From Pseudocolwellia sp048296855 (GTDB taxonomy: Bacteria; Pseudomonadota; Gammaproteobacteria; Enterobacterales; Alteromonadaceae), in assembly GCA_048296855.1 (NCBI GenBank), contig CP182631.1: a stretch of DNA of 64,000 nt. One strand, written 5' to 3'. The position numbers and the translations under genes were made by a program. Positions 18,615 to 28,043 of this stretch are shown here, piece by piece (the first letter of the stretch is position 1; each line of letters starts with the position of its first letter). Below the pieces are notes generated by a model. It had not been told where the DNA came from, searched no databases, and worked only from the letters and a program-made list of their open reading frames with translations.

Positions 18615-19805
18615 ATGCAATTTACTGACTTTGCTCAGCTTGACTTAACCCGCTTACCGTCGCCATGTTTTGTGGTAGATGAAATCGCTGTTGAACGTAA
18701 TTTAAACATATTAAACACCGTTCAACAGCAAAGTGGAGCTAAGGTTCTGCACGCGTTAAAAGCCTTTTCTATGTGGTCGTTAGCGCCGTTAACAAACAAG
18801 TACCTTAGTGGTACTTGTTCAAGCGGTTTACACGAAGCTAAATTGGCAAAAGAGTTTTACCATGGCGAAATTCACGTGTATTCAGCTGGCTTTAGTGAAG
18901 CTGATATACGTGAGCTAGTCACCTTTGCGCATCATATTGTTTTTAATAGCCCAAGCCAGTTGCTACGTTTTGAAAACATATGCCGCGAAGCGCTAACCAC
19001 ACGAGACGATTTATCGTTTGGTTTACGCATTAATCCACAACATTCAGAAGGCGAAGTTGCTCTTTACGACCCGTGCGCTAAAGGTTCTCGTTTAGGTACA
19101 CCTGCGTCTGAGTTGGAAAAATATCTTGCGTTACCTGAATTTCAACAAGCGTTCACGCTTATTTCTGGTCTGCATTTTCATACGCTATGCGAACAAGGTT
19201 TTTTACCATTACAACGTACTTTAGCGAGTGTTGAGGCTAAATTTTCTCATTTATTTACTACGCTTAAATGGATTAACTTTGGTGGTGGTCATCACATTAC
19301 CGCACCTGATTATGATACCGAAGGCCTAATTACGTGTATTAAAAGCTTTATGAGTAAATACGCCTTACAAGTATATATTGAACCCGGTGAAGCCGTTGCG
19401 ATTGGCACAGGTATTTTAAGTTGTGAAGTACTTGATGTGATTTATAACGACTTTCCGCAATTGATTTTAGATACATCTGCTACGTGTCACATGCCTGATA
19501 CGTTAGAAATGCCATACCGACCTGACATTTCAGGAGCAGGGCAGGCGAATGAAAAACCGCATACCTATCGTTTAGGTGGTTTAACGTGTTTAGCTGGCGA
19601 TGTAATAAACGACTACAGTTTTGATAAACCTATTCAAGTGGGTCAACGCTTAGTGTTTGAGGATATGGCGCATTACACTATGGTAAAAACTAGTACGTTT
19701 AACGGTACGCAATTACCATCAATCGCTATTTGGAATTCAAAAACTGATAAACTAAATGTTGTAAAATCATTTGGTTATGAAGACTTTAAACAACGGTTAT
19801 CTTAA
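18615..19805 (+). CDS. nspC: Carboxynorspermidine/carboxyspermidine decarboxylase
   Basis: PLP-dependent, alanine-racemase-fold decarboxylase that turns carboxy(nor)spermidine into (nor)spermidine. Visible: N-terminal SPCFVVDE, PLP-lysine segment VLHALKAFS (near residue 40), GGGHHITAPDYD phosphate-binding loop and EPGEAV. 396 aa, near the usual 365-400. It is cotranscribed with the synthase upstream, an alternative to the S-adenosylmethionine-dependent spermidine route. Confidence 0.94.
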   Translation: MQFTDFAQLDLTRLPSPCFVVDEIAVERNLNILNTVQQQSGAKVLHALKAFSMWSLAPLTNKYLSGTCSSGLHEAKLAKEFYHGEIHVYSAGFSEADIRELVTFAHHIVFNSPSQLLRFENICREALTTRDDLSFGLRINPQHSEGEVALYDPCAKGSRLGTPASELEKYLALPEFQQAFTLISGLHFHTLCEQGFLPLQRTLASVEAKFSHLFTTLKWINFGGGHHITAPDYDTEGLITCIKSFMSKYALQVYIEPGEAVAIGTGILSCEVLDVIYNDFPQLILDTSATCHMPDTLEMPYRPDISGAGQANEKPHTYRLGGLTCLAGDVINDYSFDKPIQVGQRLVFEDMAHYTMVKTSTFNGTQLPSIAIWNSKTDKLNVVKSFGYEDFKQRLS

Positions 19806-19889
19806 TACATTTAGCTTAGCTTTTATCACAGGGCTTTTATTGATTTTAGCTAAGTTACATAACATTTTCCCTATAATGGCTGCATTATC

Positions 19890-20756
19890 ATGACAAAAAA
19901 CTATCCTATTTTTCTCGCGTCTGAAATAGAACAATCACCTATCGAACAAGCTGCTTTTTCGGTATTGCCTGTACCTTACGAAAAAACCGTGTCGTACAGT
20001 GGCGGAACAGCGCAAGGGCCATTAACTATATTAGAAGCGTCAGAACAACTAGAAACGTGGGACGGAAAATCGAACCCTTCAGCGTTAGGTATTCATACCT
20101 GCGATGTGGTTGATTGCACGGTTGACCCAGAGCAAGTGATTGAAAATATCGCCAATGCAGTCACAAAAATACTTAAAGCAGACAGTATTCCCGTAGTTTT
20201 AGGTGGCGAGCACACGGTTACTTATGGTGTTATTAAAGGCTATTTGGATGCAGGTATTACAGACTTTGGTGTTGTGCAAATAGATGCACATGCTGACTTA
20301 CGCGATGCTTACGAAGGCGATAAGCTAAGCCATGCATCCGTAATGAAACGTTTGGTTGATTTAAACATTCCTCTTTATCAATTAGGTATCCGTGCTTTTT
20401 GTGAAGAAGAAATAGCAACACGTGAGAAGCACGGTGTTTATTTTCAAGATGCTGACGAGCTCGTACCACAAAATATTCAAAGCATAAACTTGCCTGAAAG
20501 CTTTCCTAAAAACGTATTTTTTACGGTAGATATTGACGGAATTGATCCTTCAGTATTCCCTTCTACAGGAACACCCGTACCGGGTGGTTTATCTTGGTAT
20601 CAAACCCTCAACTTGTTTGAGTCTGTAGCGAAACAACGCAACATTATTGGCTTCGATATTATGGAATATGCGCCGATTGCAGGTTTTCATGCTTACGACT
20701 TTTCAGCCGCATTACTTACCTACAAATTGATGGGGATTGTTGAAAGAAACAAATAA
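19890..20756 (+). CDS. speB: Agmatinase
   Basis: Ureohydrolase-family dimanganese enzyme that hydrolyses agmatine to putrescine and urea. The metal-binding motifs are visible: GGEHTVTYG, DAHADLRD and DIDGIDPS. 288 aa is slightly shorter than E. coli SpeB (306). It is 84 bp after nspC on the same strand and would supply putrescine to the carboxyspermidine route. No arginine decarboxylase gene (speA) is present in the window. Confidence 0.92.
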   Translation: MTKNYPIFLASEIEQSPIEQAAFSVLPVPYEKTVSYSGGTAQGPLTILEASEQLETWDGKSNPSALGIHTCDVVDCTVDPEQVIENIANAVTKILKADSIPVVLGGEHTVTYGVIKGYLDAGITDFGVVQIDAHADLRDAYEGDKLSHASVMKRLVDLNIPLYQLGIRAFCEEEIATREKHGVYFQDADELVPQNIQSINLPESFPKNVFFTVDIDGIDPSVFPSTGTPVPGGLSWYQTLNLFESVAKQRNIIGFDIMEYAPIAGFHAYDFSAALLTYKLMGIVERNK

Positions 20757-20773
20757 GTTTTTAGCAAATACTT

Positions 20774-20802
20774 AAAGGAATAATGTAACCAATTATTCCT
20801 TT
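20774..20802 (+). terminator. Putative terminator after speB
   Basis: Perfect 11-bp inverted repeat AAAGGAATAAT / ATTATTCCTTT with a 7-base loop, beginning 17 bp after the speB stop. AT-rich, ending in TTT but without a long U-tract. Confidence 0.55.
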
Positions 20803-21369
20803 ATGTTTAACAAGCCATTTAGCTTAATAAATCGTTTATATCCCTTCATTTCAACTTGCAGGTATAGAATAAGCTTCAAAAATGCTATGATAGGCCTTCA
20901 TCACCGAGCAGTTAACATTCTCTTACCTATTTTCTGCCTATAATTACGGCCATTAACGTTTAACTCAGTAAACTTATTACTCGCTTTACTTAATGAACTT
21001 GCACGTACTTATACTCATTCTTCGAAAAACGCTACATCAATAAAGTAAACGTAAATGCTTGATCATTATTATGATTATGTATTTTTTATTTATTGTTGAT
21101 GATCGTTTTATCAAATAAAAACCATGTTGCTCTCTTGGCGACATACCCCTTATTTTACAGAGCTTTGCTTAGCAAACTCTAATATTCCAAAACTCTTAAC
21201 ATAAGAACAGAGCAGACTCTATCAAACTGGCCTATTGGCGAAGCTTTTATACCCATTTGATTAAATAAGTGATCTACTTTTTCATGAGGAAAAATGAGCA
21301 GTTAATTAATCTACTTGGTATTTCATTCGTTTATGACGTCGTATTTATTTTATAACGAGGAACAGTTAC
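20803..21369. other. Long intergenic region without recognised genes
   Basis: A 567-bp AT-rich stretch between speB and the alanine-dehydrogenase-family gene. I see no reading frame with coding character, none of the R1-R4 repeats and no riboswitch I recognise. A ribosome-binding site (ACGAGGAA) precedes the gene at 21370. The length would allow a long 5' leader or a small RNA, but nothing in the sequence proves it. Confidence 0.4.
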
Positions 21370-22515
21370 ATGAGCATACTAAAAGTAGGAGTCATAGGGA
21401 CTTCAAAAAAAGAAGACGAACGTAGATTTCCTATTCACCCTCGACATTTAAAACGCATTCCTGAAGCACTCCGCAGTCAACTTATATTTGAAGAAGCTTA
21501 CGGTGAACCTTTCGGTGTTTCAGATGCAGAAATAGCGGATTTAACGGGCGGTATTGCTACACGTCATGAATTATTGGCCGAGGTAGGTACGGTTATTATT
21601 GCTAAGCCTGTATTAGCTGATTTAGAAGAACTACGTGAAGGTGGAACATTATGGGGCTATGTACATTGTGTTCAGCAAAAAGACATTACACAGGCGGCTT
21701 TAGAGCGTAAACAAACATTAATTGCTTTTGAAGATATGTTTGTTTGGTCGCCAAGTGGTCAAGTTGGGCGTCATACTTTTTATAAAAATAACGAAATGGC
21801 AGGGTATTGTGGTGTTTTACATGCGCTGCAATTAAAAGGTATGGATGGTCATTATGGTAATCAACGTAAAATCATTATTTTCGGTTTTGGTGCAGTAAGT
21901 CGTGGTGCAATATATGCTTTAAAAGCGCATGGCTTTAGAGATATTACTATTTGTATTCAACGTCCTGATCACGAAGTACGCGAAGAAGTGCTTGATTGTA
22001 ACTATGTTCGAATTCGCGCTGGAACAGCAGACGAAGCACGCATGATGGTGATAGAACATGACGGAACAGCAAGGCCGCTAACTGAATTAATCAGCGAAGC
22101 AGACATTATGGTAAACGGAACTTTTCAAGATACGGCAAACCCCATCGATTTTATTATTGAATCTGAAAAGGCATGCCTTAAACCTAATGGTTTAATTATT
22201 GATGTAAGTTGCGATGAAGGTATGGGCTTCTTTTTTGCTAAACCAACAACCTTTAAAGCACCTATGTTTAAGTATGAAACCATTGACTATTACGCGGTAG
22301 ACCATACACCGAGTTACCTTTGGGAAAGTGCCACACGTTCTATTTCAGCGGCACTTATTGTTTATTTACCTGTGGTATTAGCCGGTCGTGAGCGTTGGTA
22401 TGAAGACGATACGATTAGAAAAGCGATCAACCTTGATGAGGGCATTATCAAAAACCCTGCTATATTGTCATTTCAAAATCGTGCCACTGATTTTCCGTAT
22501 GCTTATATTGAATAG
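21370..22515 (+). CDS. Alanine dehydrogenase/PNT-family oxidoreductase, possibly N5-(carboxyethyl)ornithine synthase-like
   Basis: A 381-aa NAD(P)-dependent enzyme related to alanine dehydrogenase. The N-terminal half has KVGVIGTSKKEDERRFPIHP (the substrate-binding ERR region) and the second half a Rossmann segment IIIFGFGAVSRGAI. The FYKNNEMAGYCGVLHAL stretch resembles N5-(1-carboxyethyl)ornithine synthase more than classical alanine dehydrogenase. It is monocistronic with strong spacing from neighbours. Family membership is fairly sure, substrate is not; an ornithine substrate would fit the nearby polyamine genes. Confidence 0.7.
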   Translation: MSILKVGVIGTSKKEDERRFPIHPRHLKRIPEALRSQLIFEEAYGEPFGVSDAEIADLTGGIATRHELLAEVGTVIIAKPVLADLEELREGGTLWGYVHCVQQKDITQAALERKQTLIAFEDMFVWSPSGQVGRHTFYKNNEMAGYCGVLHALQLKGMDGHYGNQRKIIIFGFGAVSRGAIYALKAHGFRDITICIQRPDHEVREEVLDCNYVRIRAGTADEARMMVIEHDGTARPLTELISEADIMVNGTFQDTANPIDFIIESEKACLKPNGLIIDVSCDEGMGFFFAKPTTFKAPMFKYETIDYYAVDHTPSYLWESATRSISAALIVYLPVVLAGRERWYEDDTIRKAINLDEGIIKNPAILSFQNRATDFPYAYIE

Positions 22516-22600
22516 ATTTTCTTGGGCGTAAGTTTACCCAACAGCTGTGAAGGTAAGTTAATACTCTACAGCTGTATTAGAAAGATAAACATTCAACTAT

Positions 22601-22630
22601 AAAAAAGCCTGTGTTATATAAACACAGGCT
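22601..22630 (-). terminator. Intrinsic terminator of the efflux operon
   Basis: Perfect 10-bp stem AGCCTGTGTT / AACACAGGCT with a 5-base loop; on the minus strand it is followed by TTTTTT. It lies 80 bp beyond the end of the RND gene and could also stop transcription arriving from 22515 on the plus strand. Confidence 0.8.
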
Positions 22631-22709
22631 CTATTATTTTCTACCCATTATCCTAATTGAAGCAGGGCAATCTTTTATTATCTAGCAATAAACTTAATTT
22701 TATATAGCC

Positions 22710-25700
22710 TTAATTTTGTATCGCTTTGATTTTATACAGTACGGTAAACAGTACAGGTACAACAATTAACGTTAGTATGGTGGCAAAGCCTAAACCAAAC
22801 ATTATTGTTACCGCCATTGACTCAAAAAATACATCGAATAGTAACGGTATCATACCTAAAATAGTGGTTATTGCGGCCATAGCTACAGGTCTTACACGAC
22901 TTACGGCAGAATCAAATACGGCGTGGTAAGGCTCTTTCCCTTCACTAAGTTCTAGGTTTATTTGGTCAACCAGCACAATGCCATTTTTAATTAACATGCC
23001 TGATAAACTTAACAAACCGAGTAATGCCATAAAGCTAAACGGTGCGCCCATTACAAGCAAGCCTGTTGATACACCTATAAGGGCAAGTGGTACGGTAGCC
23101 CAAATAACAAGCGGCGCTTTAATTGAATTAAACAGTAAAACAGTAATAGCAAACATAACTAAATAGCCTAAAGGCAGGCCACCAAATAATGCGGCTTGTG
23201 CTTTTTTAGAAGACTCATGCTCACCACCCCATTCAAATGAGTAACCTTGAGGTAATGTAATGGCTTCAATTGGCGCTTTAATTCTATTAAATAAACTCGC
23301 GGCAGTTTCATCGCCTAAAACATCGTGGTCAGCCATTACGGTAATGGTACGCTTTCTATCGCGTCTCATAATGAGTGAGTCTTCCCAGTCGGTTTCAAAG
23401 CCGTTAATAACTTGCATAATAGGTACGTGTTTACCCGACGATGCGCTGTAAACTTGTAGCTCAGGCAAGGTGTCTATGTTTAAGCGTTCTTCTTTTGGCG
23501 CGCGAGCTACAATAGGGAGCAACTTAGTGCCTTCGCGATATAAACCAACTTGTTGACCAGAAAAGTTGGTTAACAAGAGTTCGTCTATATCATGCTTACT
23601 TACGCCTACACGTCGGCCCATGGCTTCGTTAAATTGAGGGCGAATAACTTTAGTGCGTTCTCGCCAATCATGTCGAATATTAAAAGCTTTACCGTCATCT
23701 TTTAATATTTGAGTAGCTTGTATTGCTAAATTTCTGAGTACGTCTGGGTCAGGCCCTGAAAATCGAGCTTCAATTTTTGCATCGGTTGTTGGTCCTATTT
23801 CCATCGCTTTGATTTTAGACTGAGCTTGCGGGTAGTTTTCATTCACATAAGTACGTAAATTGCCCATAACCTCTGGTAGTGCTTCTCTATTTTCAACACG
23901 AATAATTAGCTGCCCAAAAGCAGCGTACGATTTTTCAGGTGCGTAAGTCAGCATAAAGCGTGGCGCACCACGACCCACGGTAGAGGTTATTTGAGTGACG
24001 TTATTTTGTTTTAATAAATACGCTTGAATCGACTCAATATCTTTTTGTGTTTCTCTGATATCTGAACCTTGAAAACGCCAATAATCTAAATAGAACATAG
24101 GTGTGTTTGATTTAGGGAAAAACGACTGTTTAACCTGACCAAAACCTATTACAGACATTACAAACAAAGCAAGCATCATAAATAAGGTAATGGCTCTGTG
24201 TTTCATGCAAAGTGTTAATAAAGCTTTGTAGCCAGTAAAAATAGCGCCTTTATATGGGTCATCGTTTTGATCGTTTTGCTGAATTTTATCGCCTTCAATA
24301 TTTTTATTAACTTGGGTTTCTTTAAACATGATATGAGCAAAAAAGGGCGTTAAGGTTATGGCGGTTACCCAGCTCAGCAGTAGTGAAATAAGAAGTACCC
24401 AAAATAAACTACCGGCAAATTCACCCGTTGCGTCTGACGATAAACCAATAGGAGCAAATGCAGCAATAGCAATAATGGTTGCACCTAAAAGAGGGAGGTT
24501 AGTTTGCGAAGTAATACTTAAAGAGGCTTGTAGCTTGGTTTGACCTTTTTTCATGCCGATGAGAATACCTTCGGTGACGACAATGGCATTATCAACCAGC
24601 ATACCTAAGGCAATAATTAATGCGCCTAATGATATGCGTTGCAAGTCAATACTAAATAAATTCATAAAAATGAAAGTACCTAATACGGTAAGTAATAATA
24701 CGATACCAATTAAAACCCCTGTTTTTATGCCCATAAAAATAAGCAGTACAGCAATAACAATAGCAACGGCTTCTATTAAACTTATCATGAAGTTTTGCAT
24801 TGAATTATCAACTTCAGCGGGTTGGTTATAAACGTTAGCTACCTCTAAACCGATAGGGCGAAAGTTTTCTAATTCGTTAATACGTTCTTCAATGTGCTGA
24901 CCTATTTCTACTACATTAACGCCTGATGAAAACGATATACCTAGTAATAAAGCTTGTTTATTGTTGTAGTTGGTAATGTGGCTGGGTACTTCTGCATAAT
25001 CACGGCGAATGCTGGCAACATCACCTAAATAAACGAGCTCAGACGCTCCCGGATTGGAAATAATCAAACCTTCTAGTTCTTTAACGGTTTGAAATTCGCC
25101 TGTGGGGTGTAATCGAATATATTCGCTGCCAATTTTAACTTTACCAGAGTTAGATACTTGGTTTTGAGTTTGCAGTAATTGATAAATTCTACTGGAGGGA
25201 ATACCTAAAGCTGCTAGCTTATTTCGTGTTATTTCAACTACTATTTGCTCTTGTTGTTCACCAGAAACATTAACCTTGCCTACACCTTTAATTAAAACGA
25301 GTTCGCGGCGTAAATAGTCAGAATAATCTTTAAGTTCTTCGTACGAGTAACCTTCTCCGCTAATGGCAAGTAGTACGCCAAATACATCCCCAAAATTATC
25401 GAGAACTGTAGGCGGATATACACCTGGGGGAAGTTGTGGTGTTAAATCATTAATTTTTCGTCTTAACTCATCCCAAATTTGCTTTAAATCATTTTTACGA
25501 TAGGTAGGCTTCATTTCTACAACAATTTGAGAAAACCCTGCACTTGAAATAGAGGTAACAAACTTTACATAAGGGAGTTGTTGTATTGCATTTTCAATAG
25601 GGTAGCTAACTTCTTCTTCAACTTGGGTAGGTGAAGCGCCTGGGTAAGCCGTAGTTACCATTGCCATTTTTAAGGTAAATTCAGGATCTTCTAAACGTCC

Positions 25701-25796
25701 TAAACCGTTATAAGCAATAATGCCACCAAACAGTAGTATAAATACAAACATCCAGCTGGTTACGCTGTTTTTTATAGAGTACTCGGTAAGTTTCAT
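22710..25796 (-). CDS. RND efflux transporter permease subunit
   Basis: A 1028-aa inner-membrane proton/drug antiporter of the AcrB/MexB superfamily (HAE1-like). It has the family layout: an N-terminal transmembrane helix, a periplasmic loop (VTTAYPGASPTQVEEEV), a central helix bundle with LGALIIALGMLVDNAIVVTE containing the proton-relay Asp, a second periplasmic loop, and a second bundle ending in FGLGFATILTLIVVPVLF. It follows its membrane-fusion partner directly (the next gene starts at the next base). The substrate is not predictable; an outer-membrane channel is not encoded here. Confidence 0.93.
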   Translation of the reverse strand: MKLTEYSIKNSVTSWMFVFILLFGGIIAYNGLGRLEDPEFTLKMAMVTTAYPGASPTQVEEEVSYPIENAIQQLPYVKFVTSISSAGFSQIVVEMKPTYRKNDLKQIWDELRRKINDLTPQLPPGVYPPTVLDNFGDVFGVLLAISGEGYSYEELKDYSDYLRRELVLIKGVGKVNVSGEQQEQIVVEITRNKLAALGIPSSRIYQLLQTQNQVSNSGKVKIGSEYIRLHPTGEFQTVKELEGLIISNPGASELVYLGDVASIRRDYAEVPSHITNYNNKQALLLGISFSSGVNVVEIGQHIEERINELENFRPIGLEVANVYNQPAEVDNSMQNFMISLIEAVAIVIAVLLIFMGIKTGVLIGIVLLLTVLGTFIFMNLFSIDLQRISLGALIIALGMLVDNAIVVTEGILIGMKKGQTKLQASLSITSQTNLPLLGATIIAIAAFAPIGLSSDATGEFAGSLFWVLLISLLLSWVTAITLTPFFAHIMFKETQVNKNIEGDKIQQNDQNDDPYKGAIFTGYKALLTLCMKHRAITLFMMLALFVMSVIGFGQVKQSFFPKSNTPMFYLDYWRFQGSDIRETQKDIESIQAYLLKQNNVTQITSTVGRGAPRFMLTYAPEKSYAAFGQLIIRVENREALPEVMGNLRTYVNENYPQAQSKIKAMEIGPTTDAKIEARFSGPDPDVLRNLAIQATQILKDDGKAFNIRHDWRERTKVIRPQFNEAMGRRVGVSKHDIDELLLTNFSGQQVGLYREGTKLLPIVARAPKEERLNIDTLPELQVYSASSGKHVPIMQVINGFETDWEDSLIMRRDRKRTITVMADHDVLGDETAASLFNRIKAPIEAITLPQGYSFEWGGEHESSKKAQAALFGGLPLGYLVMFAITVLLFNSIKAPLVIWATVPLALIGVSTGLLVMGAPFSFMALLGLLSLSGMLIKNGIVLVDQINLELSEGKEPYHAVFDSAVSRVRPVAMAAITTILGMIPLLFDVFFESMAVTIMFGLGFATILTLIVVPVLFTVLYKIKAIQN

Positions 25797-26906
25797 TTAT
25801 AAGCCCTTTTCACGATTCCAAGGACGAACCTGCATGCCTTCAGTTAAAAAGTTACTGCCTGCTGCAATAATTTGGTCACCTGCGCTTAATCCCGAAAGTA
25901 CTTCAATGCCTGTGCTTTTTACTTCACCTACTTCAACGGCAATTCTATGCACTGTCATGGTGTTTGGGTTAACTTTCCAAACAAACTTTTTCGGGTTATC
26001 TAACGGTTTATCTTCAGGAGAAAATACGGCGCTTATTGGTAGAACAAGTTTTTGTGACTCTAGCTGGGTTATTTTAGAAAGGTCTATGCGAATATTGGCC
26101 GACATACCGGGTAGGGCATTAAAATCTTTAGGAGTGGGTAAAGAAAAAACAACTTTATAAGTTAGGGTGGAAGGATCCGCTTGTGTGTCCCATTCTTTAA
26201 CCGTTGCTAAAAACTCTTGATCAGGGTGCGAATCAAAAATAACTGTCGGTTGATGTTGAGAGCCTTTTTTAACACGTGACGCGATGTTTTCAGGCATTTG
26301 TATTGAAATGTCAATAATGTCGAGTGTTTGTAAATCTATAATGGTTTGTTTAGCTTGAACGTGGTCAAAGTTTTTAATAAATACTTTAGAAATATTGCCC
26401 GAGAAAGGTGCGTGTAAATAGGTATATTCTAAATTATTTTTAGCCACGTTAAGAGACGATAGCGCAACGCCTAAGTTGGCTTTTGCTTCGTCAAAACCTG
26501 ATTGAGAACCTAGCTTACGCGCTAATAAAAGTTTAGCTTGTTCAAATTGAGATTTAGCTAAATCATATCGCGCTTGTCTGTCGTCAAGTTGCAACTCAAA
26601 GTCTGTAGGATCTAATCGTGCGACCACATCGCCTTTTTCAACGGTATTACCGGGTTTTACTGGAAAATCGATAACTTGCCCACTTACTCTAAACGCTAGT
26701 TTAGATGTGGCATTTGCTTCAACTTCTCCTGGGAAATTACGTATCGCCTGTTCAGAAGGATCTACCACAGTAAATATTTTAGCTGGGCGAATAAGTTTTT
26801 CTTTATTAGGTGTTGGCGTGGAATTATCACAACCAGATATAAGTACTATTGCTGACATAAATAAGGTTGAAATAACGTAGTGAATTTTATGAGCCTTTAA
26901 AAACAT
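25797..26906 (-). CDS. RND efflux periplasmic adaptor (membrane fusion protein)
   Basis: HlyD/AcrA-type adaptor lipoprotein. The ATG at 26906 was chosen because it gives a clean signal peptide with lipobox ISGC and has AGAGG 5 bp upstream; a longer frame from 27008 would add 34 residues without signal character. 369 aa. The barrel-sandwich halves are visible as GNTVEKGDVVARLDPTDFEL and LHAPFSGNISKVFI around a coiled-coil hairpin. Operonic with the RND pump, divergent from a LysR gene. Confidence 0.92.
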   Translation of the reverse strand: MFLKAHKIHYVISTLFMSAIVLISGCDNSTPTPNKEKLIRPAKIFTVVDPSEQAIRNFPGEVEANATSKLAFRVSGQVIDFPVKPGNTVEKGDVVARLDPTDFELQLDDRQARYDLAKSQFEQAKLLLARKLGSQSGFDEAKANLGVALSSLNVAKNNLEYTYLHAPFSGNISKVFIKNFDHVQAKQTIIDLQTLDIIDISIQMPENIASRVKKGSQHQPTVIFDSHPDQEFLATVKEWDTQADPSTLTYKVVFSLPTPKDFNALPGMSANIRIDLSKITQLESQKLVLPISAVFSPEDKPLDNPKKFVWKVNPNTMTVHRIAVEVGEVKSTGIEVLSGLSAGDQIIAAGSNFLTEGMQVRPWNREKGL

Positions 26907-27053
26907 ATGAGCCTCTAGATAATAGATAGGGTAAATCCGTTTTAGTACAACAATTATAGCTTGAGAATATGAATAAAAGTATTGATATAAATTAATTAAC
27001 TTATTCAATTTAATTTATACTCTTTGATAGCTATTATTTAGAACCGTAAGTAA

Positions 27054-27926
27054 ATGACATTAGATCAAATTAGAACATTATGCCGCATTGTAGAGTGCGG
27101 AACTTTGCAAAAAGCCGCATTAAGTTTACATAAAACCCAACCTGCATTGTCTATGGCATTGAAGAAGCTAGAGGCAGAATATGGTTTTCAAATTTTAACT
27201 AGAGATAACTACCGATTAACCTTAACCGAAGCTGGCAAGTTGTTTTATCATAAAGCGCAAGAGCTACTGCAATCGGCTTCACAGCTTAATTCTTTAGGGC
27301 AACATTTAGGTGAAGGGAACGAAGCTAAAATAAGGCTAGGTTATGACGCTATATGCCCGTTATCGAATATATTATCGGTGTTAAAACGCTGCCAAACTCA
27401 ATTTCCCTATACTGAAATAGAATTAATTGGCGAGTCTCGTTTTGGTTCTTTAGATTTACTTAAAAAAGAAAAAATTGATTTAGCCATTAGCCCATGGTGG
27501 CCAACGCTTTATGCCTTAGGTGGTTTAGAATCGTTACCTATTAGCCACTTCAGTATTATTTTAGTGGCAGCACCTCAATTATTTCCTACTTTTAAAAACA
27601 TTAATATTAATGACTTAAAACAAGAAGTACATATTAACGTAGAAGAGAGTGATTTGAGCTTTGACACTCACGATCTTATTTTACTTAAAGGTTGCAGACA
27701 GTGGCGAACCAAAGACGCTTACACCCTTAAAAATATGCTCGTTGAAGGGTTAGGCTGGGGTTATATTCCTGAATTTATGGTGGCAGAAGAGCTTAAATCA
27801 GGCCAACTGATTAAGCTACAACTTGCTGAACTTGAATACAGCATAAGTGGTGAGATACGTTTAATTAAACGACAAGAAACTACATTAGGGCCTGTTTCAA
27901 GTATGATTTGGAATGAATTTTCATAA
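27054..27926 (+). CDS. LysR-family transcriptional regulator
   Basis: A 290-aa LysR-type regulator. The N-terminal winged helix-turn-helix (TLQKAALSLHKTQPALSMAL, residues about 17-36) is followed by a periplasmic-binding-type effector domain. It is transcribed divergently from the efflux adaptor with about 150 bp between the starts, the usual arrangement for a LysR protein controlling its neighbour, so regulation of the RND pump is likely. Confidence 0.9.
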   Translation: MTLDQIRTLCRIVECGTLQKAALSLHKTQPALSMALKKLEAEYGFQILTRDNYRLTLTEAGKLFYHKAQELLQSASQLNSLGQHLGEGNEAKIRLGYDAICPLSNILSVLKRCQTQFPYTEIELIGESRFGSLDLLKKEKIDLAISPWWPTLYALGGLESLPISHFSIILVAAPQLFPTFKNININDLKQEVHINVEESDLSFDTHDLILLKGCRQWRTKDAYTLKNMLVEGLGWGYIPEFMVAEELKSGQLIKLQLAELEYSISGEIRLIKRQETTLGPVSSMIWNEFS

Positions 27927-27959
27927 GAGAGAAGGTTTCATCTTAAATCGTTTAGCTTA

Positions 27960-27978
27960 TGCACATTATTTGCACATT
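27960..27978 (+). promoter_or_regulatory. Direct-repeat regulatory box 1 (before the kinase gene)
   Basis: TGCACATT-ATT-TGCACATT, two 8-bp direct repeats 11 bp apart, followed after exactly 7 bp by TATTCT (27986-27991), a probable -10 element. The box takes the place of a -35 element. The same arrangement recurs at 30238 and 31162, so it is the likely site of the response regulator encoded at 29541. Confidence 0.75.
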
Positions 27979-28043
27979 TAATTGCTATTCTAGTTTTATG
28001 AAATGGTTGCTTGCTCAATAATATTAAGGTTAATTGTTGGTTT

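Noticed and set aside
22726..24831. Several short plus-strand frames inside the RND gene
   Set aside because: All antisense to conserved transporter sequence; low-complexity Ile/Thr/Ser-rich products.
26904..27008. Longer N-terminus for the efflux adaptor (start at 27008)
   Set aside because: The extra 34 residues hide the lipoprotein signal; ATG at 26906 has a good ribosome-binding site.
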